Of a DNA stretch of 59,524 nt, positions 1 through 8,703 are shown piece by piece. The stretch is from an uncultured Bacilli bacterium. Lineage in GTDB: Bacteria; Bacillota_I; Bacilli_A; RF39; UBA660. Position 1 is the stretch's first letter. Each line of letters begins with the position of its first letter. Position numbers and translations under genes: made by a program. Under the pieces are notes generated by a model that searched no databases, was not told the DNA's origin, and saw only the letters and a program-made list of their open reading frames with translations. Location: positions 1 through 59,524 of the forward strand of contig CATKZK010000006.1 in assembly GCA_949841325.1 (NCBI GenBank). The letters are read 5' to 3'.

Positions 1-22
1 GTTAAAGGGGGATGAACTAGCT

Positions 23-268
23 ATGGAGTATAAAGACAAGATAGAAGAGATCAACCAAAGTGGAGAATTCCGAGCATTTATAACAGTAGAAGAAGACATT
101 AGAAAAAAGATGAACACGGAAAGAGAATTAGGTAGAGAAGAAAAATCAAAGGAAATGATTTTAAAAATGAATTCATCTGACATTCCTATCAAGAAAATTG
201 CTGAAATTGTGGGGATTCGACAGGAAGAAGTAAAAGAAATTATAGAAGAATCTTTTGCAAGTGATTAG
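23..268 (+). CDS. C-terminal tail of an Rpn/PD-(D/E)XK nuclease family transposase-like protein (probably truncated or a fragment)
   Basis: Charged IRKKMNTERELGREE... tail followed by a helical IKKIAEIVGIRQEEV segment, typical of Rpn-type C-termini; lies at the window edge. Confidence 0.5.
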   Translation: MEYKDKIEEINQSGEFRAFITVEEDIRKKMNTERELGREEKSKEMILKMNSSDIPIKKIAEIVGIRQEEVKEIIEESFASD

Positions 269-351
269 AAGAGAGCTATTTTAGCTTTTTTTCTTTTCAT
301 TTTCATATTTAGGTGTTAAAATGAATAAGTGTTTAAGAAAGGAAAAATAGG

Positions 352-2517
352 ATGAAGGAAATTGTGAGTATTATAAAAAAATATAGTTTGGGTATTTTTT
401 TTGTTGTCATTTTTCTTGTCATTCAAGCAAGATGTGATTTAAAACTACCAGAATACACTTCTAATATTATAAATGTTGGAATTACACAAAAGGGGATTCA
501 GGATAATGTTCCAGAAGCATTAAGTAAGAATAGTTTTGATGTTTTAAGTGTCCTAGTTGGTAATGAATTAAGTTATTTCTATGAAAGAGTACCTGAAGCA
601 AATTCTGAAATAATAGAAAAATATCCTTATGCCAAAGAGGAAGATATCTATCTTTTAAAAGAAATGGATGAGAAAAAGCGAAAAGAATTATCTGAACTTA
701 TAAAAAAAGCAGAAGTCTTTTCTTTGATGCTTTCAACTAATCAACAGTTTGCAGAAAAAGGATATAAAGTAGATGCCACTATTTTAAAATATTATATGGG
801 ATTAGAAGAAGAAAATGAAATCAAGACGATGTTAGAAAGCATTAATTCTATAGACGAACAGATTCTTAATCAATATAGTATTCAATATGTCGTGATGGAG
901 TATAATACTTTGAAAATAGATATTGAAAAGAAACAATTAGATTATTTAATCAGTACGGGTGTTAAGATGCTTGTTTTTGCCTTATTTATTATGTTAGTCA
1001 TCATAATTACAACATATATTTCAGGGAAAATTGCCGCATCAGTTGCCTATGATCTTCGTGAGAAGGTAGTAGAAAAAGTAATGCAATACTCCAATAGTGA
1101 ATTTAATGAATTTTCAACATCTAGTTTAATTACTCGTTCGACTAATGATATTAGTCAAATTCAAATGCTTCTTACCATGCTTTTAAGAATGGTTTTGTAT
1201 GCTCCTATTATCGGAGTTGGAGCTTTGATTAAAGTGATTGATATTGATATGATTTGGGTCATCGGTATTGCCATTGGCGCTATTATGTTATTAATCATTA
1301 TTCTTCTTCTCTTTGCTATGCCAAAGTTTAAAGTGGTGCAAAAATTGATCGATCGAATTAATCTTGTTGTTAGAGAAACCTTAAATGGGTTACCTGTTAT
1401 TCGAGCATTTGCAAATGAAGATTTTGAACAAAAGAAATTTAAAAAAGCAAATATAGACTTAATGAAAGTGAATCTCTTTACTCAAAGATTAATGGCCCTT
1501 ATGAATCCCTTTATGATGTTTATTATGAATGGCATTTGTGTTCTCATTATGTGGGTAGGTGCAAATCACGTGGATGCAGGAACCATGCAAGTAGGAACAC
1601 TTACTGCACTTATTTCTTATACGATGCAGATTATTATGGCCTTTTTAATGTTATCCATGATTTCAATAATGGCACCAAGAGCTATGATTTCGATTAATCG
1701 TGTGGGAGAAATATTGAAAAAAGACTCTTCTATAAAGAATGCGAAGAATGCCAAACACATAGAAGAAAATGATGATTTTGCTTTAGAATTTGATCATGTA
1801 TCTTTTCAGTATCCTGATGGAGATGAACTCGTATTAAAAGATATCAATTTTAAGGTTCCTGCGGGATCAACACTTGCTATTATAGGATCTACAGGTTCGG
1901 GAAAATCTTCTATTATCAACTTAATTCCTAGATTTTTTGATGTGACAGAAGGAATGATTAAGTTGAATGGAGTCGATATACGTAAATTTGATTTAACAGA
2001 TTTACGTAATACAATGGGGATTGTGCCTCAAAAAGGACTTCTCTTTAGTGGAACGATTGCATCGAATATTAAATTTTCAGATGAATCTATGAGTGATGAT
2101 GTAATGAAGGAAGCTGCTAGAGTAGCTTGTGCAGAAGATTTTATTTTAAAAAAAGAAGGGCAGTATGATGCGCCAATTTCGCAAGGAGGAACAAATGTTT
2201 CTGGTGGACAAAGACAAAGACTCGCCATTGCAAGAGCAGTCGCATCGAATCCTAAAATATACTTATTTGATGATTCTTTTTCTGCACTTGATTACAAGAC
2301 AGATGCAAGTGTTCGTAAAAATTTAGCTGATTATTGCAAAGATGCAACGAAAATTATTGTTGCACAAAGGGTAGGAACAGTTATGAATGCAGATCAAATT
2401 GTTGTTTTAGAAAAGGGCTGCGTTGTAGGCATCGGAACCCATAAAGAACTCTATGAGAATTGTAAAATATATAAAGAAATTGCCTTATCTCAATTAAAAG
2501 AGGAGGAATTAGTATGA
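352..2517 (+). CDS. ABC transporter, fused permease/ATP-binding (multidrug exporter type)
   Basis: TM domain plus Walker A GSTGSGKSS, signature VSGGQRQR and Walker B IYLFDD. Confidence 0.92.
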   Translation: MKEIVSIIKKYSLGIFFVVIFLVIQARCDLKLPEYTSNIINVGITQKGIQDNVPEALSKNSFDVLSVLVGNELSYFYERVPEANSEIIEKYPYAKEEDIYLLKEMDEKKRKELSELIKKAEVFSLMLSTNQQFAEKGYKVDATILKYYMGLEEENEIKTMLESINSIDEQILNQYSIQYVVMEYNTLKIDIEKKQLDYLISTGVKMLVFALFIMLVIIITTYISGKIAASVAYDLREKVVEKVMQYSNSEFNEFSTSSLITRSTNDISQIQMLLTMLLRMVLYAPIIGVGALIKVIDIDMIWVIGIAIGAIMLLIIILLLFAMPKFKVVQKLIDRINLVVRETLNGLPVIRAFANEDFEQKKFKKANIDLMKVNLFTQRLMALMNPFMMFIMNGICVLIMWVGANHVDAGTMQVGTLTALISYTMQIIMAFLMLSMISIMAPRAMISINRVGEILKKDSSIKNAKNAKHIEENDDFALEFDHVSFQYPDGDELVLKDINFKVPAGSTLAIIGSTGSGKSSIINLIPRFFDVTEGMIKLNGVDIRKFDLTDLRNTMGIVPQKGLLFSGTIASNIKFSDESMSDDVMKEAARVACAEDFILKKEGQYDAPISQGGTNVSGGQRQRLAIARAVASNPKIYLFDDSFSALDYKTDASVRKNLADYCKDATKIIVAQRVGTVMNADQIVVLEKGCVVGIGTHKELYENCKIYKEIALSQLKEEELV

Positions 2518-4334
2518 GCGAAAGAAAAGCCCCTATGAGAAGAGGCCCTATGGGCATGGGTGGGGGAGAGAAAGCAAAAGATTTCAAAGGAACCATAAAA
2601 AAGATTATTGCTTCATTAGATGGCTACAAAAAAGCAATAGGTATTGTGTTTGTTTTTGCTATTGCATCCACTCTTTTTTCCATTGTAGGACCTAAAATTC
2701 TTGGAAATGCAACAGAAGAAATATTCTCGGGAATAATGCGTAAATTTGGAAATACAGGAAGTATTGACTTTGTAAAGCTTCATCGTATCTTACTCTTTTG
2801 TTTAACTCTTTATATCATCAGTGGAATCTGTAGTTACATTCAAAGTTTTATTATGTCAACACTTACACAGAAATACACTTATCGCTTAAGAGAAGCCATT
2901 AATGATAAAATTCATAAATTGCCATTTCGTTATTTTGACGGAAAAAGCAATGGAGAAGTATTAAGTATTATGACGAATGATGTAGATACGATGCAGATGA
3001 GTTTTAATCAAGCACTCATGCAACTCATCACTTCAATTACGACGATTATAGGTGTTTTAGTGATGATGATAAGCATTAATATTCCTATGACTTTTATTGC
3101 TCTTCTTATGTTGCCTTTAAGTGCAATTTTCATGATGTCTATCTTAAAAAGATCTCAAAAATACTTTGCAAAGAATCAAGAGTATTTGGGACATATTAAC
3201 AGTAATGTGGAAGAAATGTATGGTGGACATAATGTCGTAAAAGCTTTTAATGCAGAAGAAAAAATGTTAAGTGTCTTTAAAGAAAATAATAAAAGTCTTT
3301 ATGAGGCTGGATGGAAGAGTCAATTCTTTTCAGGGCTTATGCATCCAATTATGCAATTTATTGGAAATTTAGGCTATGTTTTTGTCGCCATCTTTGGAGG
3401 ATATTTTTGCATACGTGGAAAAATTACTGTAGGAAATATTCAATCTTTTATCTCCTATACTAAGAACTTTACTCAACCAGTAACCCAACTTGCACAAGTA
3501 TCGAATCAAATTCAATCAATGGTGGCTGCTGCTGAGAGAATCTTTGAATTCTTAGAACTAGAAGAGGAGATTTATGAAAAGGCGTCATCTGATATAACGA
3601 AGATAAAAGGGGACGTTGAATTTAACCATGTTTCCTTCGGATATACAGAAGATAAGATCGTCATTAAAGATTTCAGTGCTAAAGTGGGGGCTGGACAAAA
3701 GGTTGCGATTGTTGGTCCTACTGGAGCAGGGAAGACTACAATAGTAAAACTGTTGATGCATTTTTATAAAATTAATGGAGGTCAAATCTTAATTGATGGT
3801 AAATCTATTGAGACATATGATGTACAAGCTTTAAGACGAGCTTTTGGAATGGTTTTACAAGATACTTGGCTTTATAGTGGAACAATAATGGAAAATTTGC
3901 GATATGGAAGATTAGAAGCAACAGATGAAGAAGTTATAGAAGCAGCACGTATTGCTAATGTCGATCATTTTATTCGTACGCTTCCAGATGGTTACCAAAT
4001 GATGATTGATGAAGAAATGAACAATATTTCTGGAGGACAAAAACAGCTTCTAACAATTGCCCGTGCGATCCTTGCAGATACAAAAGTGCTAATATTAGAT
4101 GAAGCAACGAGTAATGTCGATACACGGACAGAAGAATTGATACAAGAGGCAATGGATAAATTGATGGTTGGAAAAACGTCTTTTATCATTGCGCATCGCT
4201 TATCTACAATTAAAAATGCTGATATGATTCTTGTGATGAATGAAGGCGACATCATCGAAATTGGAAATCATGAAGAACTCTTAAAGAAGAATGGTTTTTA
4301 TGCAAATCTCTATAATTCACAGTTTGAAAACTAA
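2514..4334 (+). CDS. ABC transporter, fused permease/ATP-binding; heterodimer partner of the preceding gene
   Basis: GPTGAGKTT, ISGGQKQ, LILDEATS; ATGA overlap with the upstream gene. Confidence 0.92.
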   Translation: MSERKAPMRRGPMGMGGGEKAKDFKGTIKKIIASLDGYKKAIGIVFVFAIASTLFSIVGPKILGNATEEIFSGIMRKFGNTGSIDFVKLHRILLFCLTLYIISGICSYIQSFIMSTLTQKYTYRLREAINDKIHKLPFRYFDGKSNGEVLSIMTNDVDTMQMSFNQALMQLITSITTIIGVLVMMISINIPMTFIALLMLPLSAIFMMSILKRSQKYFAKNQEYLGHINSNVEEMYGGHNVVKAFNAEEKMLSVFKENNKSLYEAGWKSQFFSGLMHPIMQFIGNLGYVFVAIFGGYFCIRGKITVGNIQSFISYTKNFTQPVTQLAQVSNQIQSMVAAAERIFEFLELEEEIYEKASSDITKIKGDVEFNHVSFGYTEDKIVIKDFSAKVGAGQKVAIVGPTGAGKTTIVKLLMHFYKINGGQILIDGKSIETYDVQALRRAFGMVLQDTWLYSGTIMENLRYGRLEATDEEVIEAARIANVDHFIRTLPDGYQMMIDEEMNNISGGQKQLLTIARAILADTKVLILDEATSNVDTRTEELIQEAMDKLMVGKTSFIIAHRLSTIKNADMILVMNEGDIIEIGNHEELLKKNGFYANLYNSQFEN

Positions 4335-4367
4335 GAACTTACTAAAAAAGTGAGTTCTTTTTTTGAG
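4334..4367 (+). terminator. Rho-independent terminator after the ABC pair
   Basis: aagaacttact-aaaaa-agtgagttctt followed by a T run. Confidence 0.8.
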
Positions 4368-4459
4368 AGTAAGATAAAAGAATTTTCTCTTGAAAAAACT
4401 GTAGTACGATAATTCTTGAGATTTTTGTCAAAGGGAAAATAGACGAATGCACTAACGGA

Positions 4460-4485
4460 CATTTCTTTTCTTGCATACTATATTG
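4460..4485 (+). promoter_or_regulatory. Candidate mother-cell sigma (SigE/SigK-like) -10 element for the coat-like gene
   Basis: CATACTATA matches the -10 pattern CATAnnnTA just upstream of a CotD-like gene. Confidence 0.4.
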
Positions 4486-4502
4486 TAGAAAGGAATGTGT
4501 TT

Positions 4503-4808
4503 ATGAATCCAAGATGTGTTGAAAATGAAGTAAGTCAAACAACTGACTTTACAGCAACAAGTATGAACATGCAAGGGATGAACATGGGAATGAATATGAA
4601 TCCTGGAATGGCTTGTCCGCCTATCTATGAATGTCCAACGGAAAGAGTATGTGAAAGAGTCATTATGCATGAAGTTCCTCATGTAGTTCCAATTAATACA
4701 AAAATGGTAAATCATCATGTTTATCGTCATACGTATACACCTTGCTATACTTATGAAGAATGTGATACCATTCAAAATGTATATGATCCATGTTGTAAAA
4801 ACTTCTAA
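4503..4808 (+). CDS. CotD-like spore coat protein
   Basis: Small Met/His/Cys-rich protein with HEVPHVVPINTKMVNHHVYRHTYTPCY; start chosen at the ATG inside the ORF. Confidence 0.55.
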   Translation: MNPRCVENEVSQTTDFTATSMNMQGMNMGMNMNPGMACPPIYECPTERVCERVIMHEVPHVVPINTKMVNHHVYRHTYTPCYTYEECDTIQNVYDPCCKNF

Positions 4809-4888
4809 GGAAGTTTTTTCTTTTGCTAAAAATAAGGATTAAAAGTGAAAAGGAATTGACAAATGTATAAACTTTGTATATACTATAA

Positions 4889-5167
4889 ATGAATGGGGAT
4901 GATTCTATGGAGGCAAAACTTCAAAAATGGGGAAATTCTGATGGTGTTAGAATTCCTAGTAGTTTTTTAAAAGCACTTAACTTAAAAACGAATGATATCA
5001 TCGATTTAATTCAAGAAGAAGATAGAATTATTATATCAAAGCAAAAAAAGAAACATAAAACGATTGAAGAAAGAATTAAAATGTTTGAAAGTTTACCTGA
5101 TGAAGAAAAAGGGAATATCGAGTCTTATGATTGGGGAGACGACTTAGGAAAGGAAAAACTAGATTAA
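4889..5167 (+). CDS. AbrB/MazE-family antitoxin
   Basis: KLQKWGNSDGVRIPSSFLKALNLKTNDIIDL SpoVT/AbrB fold signature; overlaps the next ORF. Confidence 0.85.
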   Translation: MNGDDSMEAKLQKWGNSDGVRIPSSFLKALNLKTNDIIDLIQEEDRIIISKQKKKHKTIEERIKMFESLPDEEKGNIESYDWGDDLGKEKLD

Positions 5168-5499
5168 TGTATATACCAAAGCAAGGAGATATTTGTTATA
5201 TGGATTTTGCTCCTACAAAAGGACATGAACAAACAGGACTAAGACCAGCTATTGTTATTAGTAGAGATTATTATAATAAATACACTGGATTAGTTGTTTT
5301 ATGCCCAATAACTAGCAATACAAAAAACTTTCCTACTCATTATGAATTAAAAAATACCAAAAAGATAAAAGGCGCAGTTTTATGTGAACATATTAGAAGT
5401 GTTGATTTTAAAGCTCGTAAATTATCCTTTGTAGAAAAAATATCCAAAGAGGAGTTAGACGAGGTTATTGACATTATAAATGGAATAATTGAGATTTAG
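5167..5499 (+). CDS. MazF/PemK-family endoribonuclease toxin
   Basis: PKQGDICYMDFAPTKGHEQTGLRPAIVIS signature; start taken at the internal ATG near 5167. Confidence 0.9.
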   Translation: MYIPKQGDICYMDFAPTKGHEQTGLRPAIVISRDYYNKYTGLVVLCPITSNTKNFPTHYELKNTKKIKGAVLCEHIRSVDFKARKLSFVEKISKEELDEVIDIINGIIEI

Positions 5500-5627
5500 T
5501 CTGTCAAAATTATTAGGTGCTTGTAGGTTCTATTAAAACAAAGACTTTAATCTTGCGGATCTTTCAAAACGTATATGATCCGTGTTAAAACTTCTAAGGA
5601 AGTTTTTTTCTTTTTCTAAAATAAGAC

Positions 5628-5710
5628 TTGACATAATTGCCTTCTAACTTTAGAATAGTGGACTAAATGAATGAAAGAGAAGTGCTGAAAACTGTACTTC
5701 TCTTTTTTTA
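5628..5710 (+). promoter_or_regulatory. Promoter (TTGACA-17-TAGAAT) followed by a short leader and terminator-like hairpin
   Basis: TTGACA 5628-5633, TAGAAT 5651-5656, AGAGAAGT/ACTTCTCT stem 5676-5703 then T run. Confidence 0.55.
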
Positions 5711-5766
5711 GGAGGCGATTCAAGAGATTAAGTGCTTGCAGTACAAGAAATAGAAAAGGAGAAACT

Positions 5767-7839
5767 ATGAAGAATTATAGAAAAAGGAGTATGAAGTTTA
5801 TCATATTGCTTGCGATTCTTTTTTTAGGAATCAATGTAGTACATGCAAGTAATTATAATGGAGTCATTTATGAAGGGGAAGAGATTGATGGCATTTATTT
5901 TTATAAACATCGTAGTGATACAGCAGATACTATTTATGAAACGCATCATTTTCATGAACCTGCACGCTTTTTTAGAAGGAGTAGTGATGGTGCTTATGTT
6001 TATTGCATACAAAGTTGGAATGCTTTAACAGGAGCCCAAAATGGAGATTATCAAGAAAGTTCTAGTTATACGAGTCGTCTAACGAAAGAACAGATTGAGA
6101 TGATTTCTCTTTTAGGATATTATGGATATGGATACAAAGAAAAAGAAATTGATCATACAGATCCGAAGTGGTATGCCATTACGCAATATTTAATTTGGCA
6201 AATAGAGGCACCTTCTATTGACCATTATTTTGTTTCAAGCCTCACATCAAAGACACCTATTTATCCTTTTAATAATGAGATTAAAGAATTAGAAGAATTA
6301 GTAAAAAAACATAGGATATATCCTGATTTTAATAGAAAAAAAGTGGATATGATTAAAGGAGAAAGTTTGTCTTTTCAAGATACAAATGAAGTGTTTAATA
6401 CCTATACTTTTAGAGCTACTCCAGGTATTACAACTTCTAGAAGGGGAAATACTCTTTCTATTTTTGCTAATCGTGTAGGAGAACATACCATAACGATTGA
6501 AAAAACAACAAAGAGATTTACACACAATGCGATTTATTATATCAGCGATCAATATCAAGATGCTATTTTAATTGGTAACTTTACACCTAGTAAAATGACA
6601 ATTGATGTTTCTGTTATTGGAGGAAGTGCAAGAGTTACAAAAACAGGAGAAAAACTAGTAGGATTTGATGATGGACGATTCACTTATGAAGATGAACTTG
6701 CTTCTAATGTGACACTTGAACTATATGCTGCAAAAGACATTGTAAACAATACAAATTATTTGTTCTATCATAAAGATGAAAAAGTTTCCTCCCTTATTAC
6801 AGGCAAAGAAAATATTTTTGAAGAACTTTATCCAGGCAGTTATTACATTATTGAAAAATCCAATCAAAGTGGATATGTACTTGATAAAGCGCGTCATTCT
6901 TTTACTATCACGAAAAATAATTTAGATGTCGATGTCCTCATAAAAAATAAATATCAGGATGCCATAATAGAATTTGACAAGTATGAAGAGCACTTTAAAA
7001 TAGAAGAAAATGAACCTATTTTTTCGTATGACTTAGAAGAAGGCATTTTCTTTGGGCTTTATGCCAATCAAACTATATGGAGTGAAAAGACAAATGCTTT
7101 ACTGTTTGAAAAAGATGATATAATTTGGAAAGGAATAAGCGATAAAAATGGCCATGTTATCATTGATATAGATTTACCTTATGGTTCTTACTATATTCAA
7201 GAAATAACAGCTAAAGAGGGATACTTTCCAAATCAAGAAAAATATGTAATTTCTTTTTCTTTAGAAGGGGAAGAACTTTTTAGAACGTTTAAAATAGAAA
7301 ACATTTATAATCAATTAAAGAAAGCGGATTTTAAACTTAAAAAGTATTCAAATTCATCGAATCAACCCATGAAAGGTGTAATCTTCTCATTTTATGATGA
7401 AGAAGGACAATTTCTTTTTACGAAGGCAACGAATGAAGAAGGAGTGATTTCTCTTCTATTTCCTTTAAGAAAATTTTTCTTAAAAGAAGAAGTAACCTTT
7501 GATGACTATATCTTAGATGAACAAACGTATTTACTGAATTTTTTAGAGTTAAAAGAAATTACACTTCAGCTCTTTAATCATGAAAAACCAAAAGAAGAAA
7601 ATCCAGTAACTCCACCTAATAAAGAGGAAGAAAAGAAACCAGAAGAAGATTCTAAAGAGAATGTCTCAAAAGATGAATCACTTGAAGAATCCATTGGAGG
7701 AAGTCTTATTCCAATTGATAAGAAAAATGAGGTTGATACGATTCTCTCTGTACCGAGGACAGATCAATATTCTTTTTGGTTACTTATTCTTTTGTTTATT
7801 CTTCTTTGCTCATTTGGTGTATTTTATGAAAAAGAGTAA
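5767..7839 (+). CDS. Cell-surface adhesin: thioester domain, SpaA/Cna-B-like repeats and C-terminal sorting signal
   Basis: Signal peptide; YVYCIQ and YLIWQIEAP Cys/Gln thioester motifs; repeated FxLxxxYANQTIW...GxYYIxE domains; C-terminal VPRTD plus hydrophobic stretch. Confidence 0.8.
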   Translation: MKNYRKRSMKFIILLAILFLGINVVHASNYNGVIYEGEEIDGIYFYKHRSDTADTIYETHHFHEPARFFRRSSDGAYVYCIQSWNALTGAQNGDYQESSSYTSRLTKEQIEMISLLGYYGYGYKEKEIDHTDPKWYAITQYLIWQIEAPSIDHYFVSSLTSKTPIYPFNNEIKELEELVKKHRIYPDFNRKKVDMIKGESLSFQDTNEVFNTYTFRATPGITTSRRGNTLSIFANRVGEHTITIEKTTKRFTHNAIYYISDQYQDAILIGNFTPSKMTIDVSVIGGSARVTKTGEKLVGFDDGRFTYEDELASNVTLELYAAKDIVNNTNYLFYHKDEKVSSLITGKENIFEELYPGSYYIIEKSNQSGYVLDKARHSFTITKNNLDVDVLIKNKYQDAIIEFDKYEEHFKIEENEPIFSYDLEEGIFFGLYANQTIWSEKTNALLFEKDDIIWKGISDKNGHVIIDIDLPYGSYYIQEITAKEGYFPNQEKYVISFSLEGEELFRTFKIENIYNQLKKADFKLKKYSNSSNQPMKGVIFSFYDEEGQFLFTKATNEEGVISLLFPLRKFFLKEEVTFDDYILDEQTYLLNFLELKEITLQLFNHEKPKEENPVTPPNKEEEKKPEEDSKENVSKDESLEESIGGSLIPIDKKNEVDTILSVPRTDQYSFWLLILLFILLCSFGVFYEKE

Positions 7840-8362
7840 AAGAGTTATTCTTTTTACGAGTTCGCTTCTTTTTATAAGTGTCTTGATTGCTTCTGAGACG
7901 TTAACTAAAGAACAAATAGAAAAGAAAAATGAAGAGAATATAATAGCTTATTATAATGAAAAGGAGATAGAAAAAGAACATTATTTAGGTATTTTATCGA
8001 TTCCTAGTATCAAGTTAAAAAGGGGATTTTATGACGAATTATCTTCTCTTAATCAAGTCAATAAAAATATCTTGGTTGTCTATGATAAGATGCCAAATAT
8101 TTTGGTCCTTGCAGCTCATCGTGGGAATTCAAGTGTTTCCTTTTTTAATAACTTAGATCAAATGAAAATGGGAGATTCTCTTTTTTTAGATTATCAACAT
8201 GTCAAAAGAGAGTATCTTTATTTAGATCATTATATGGTAGAAAAAAATGGTAACGTTCCCTTATCGTATGACAAATCGAAAAAAACACTTGTTTTAATCA
8301 CTTGTTCTAAAAAGGATAAGCAAAAGCAAATAATTTATTTAGCCTATGAAAAAAGGGAATAA
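7826..8362 (+). CDS. Sortase, overlapping the adhesin gene
   Basis: LGILSIPSIKL...LAAHRGN...KTLVLITCSK (catalytic His, TLxTC-like Cys). Confidence 0.85.
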   Translation: MKKSKRVILFTSSLLFISVLIASETLTKEQIEKKNEENIIAYYNEKEIEKEHYLGILSIPSIKLKRGFYDELSSLNQVNKNILVVYDKMPNILVLAAHRGNSSVSFFNNLDQMKMGDSLFLDYQHVKREYLYLDHYMVEKNGNVPLSYDKSKKTLVLITCSKKDKQKQIIYLAYEKRE

Positions 8363-8473
8363 AAAATCAAAGGAACATATACTATAATATGTAAAGCAGA
8401 CGTCAATATTTCGCATAATCTGTTTCTATTAACCTCAGATTGTTGTATAGTATTAATATAGGAGAGTGATAAC

Positions 8474-8674
8474 ATGATATATCCATCAATTGATAAAATA
8501 TTGAATACGGTAGGCTCTAAGTATATTCTTGTTCATGTAGCCTCAAAGAGAAGTAAAGAAATGAAAGAAACTGGACATATGCAAATGAAAGAAAATGAAT
8601 ATGTTTCAAAAAGGGAAATAGGACGTGCTTTAGAAGAAATAGAAAAAGGATTAATTCATATTCATACAAATTAA
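8474..8674 (+). CDS. rpoZ: DNA-directed RNA polymerase omega subunit
   Basis: IYPSIDKILN.VGSKYILVHVASKRSKEM, REIGRALEEI. Confidence 0.85.
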   Translation: MIYPSIDKILNTVGSKYILVHVASKRSKEMKETGHMQMKENEYVSKREIGRALEEIEKGLIHIHTN

Positions 8675-8703
8675 TCTTTTTTTATTGAGAAAGGAAGTCA
8701 AAT

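Noticed and set aside
2028-2228. Minus-strand ORFs inside the ABC transporter genes and elsewhere (e.g. 8931-9200, 13025-13360, 35299-35859, 40013-40291)
   Set aside because: They lie antisense to strong conserved coding regions and have no recognisable domains or RBS; treated as chance ORFs in low-GC DNA
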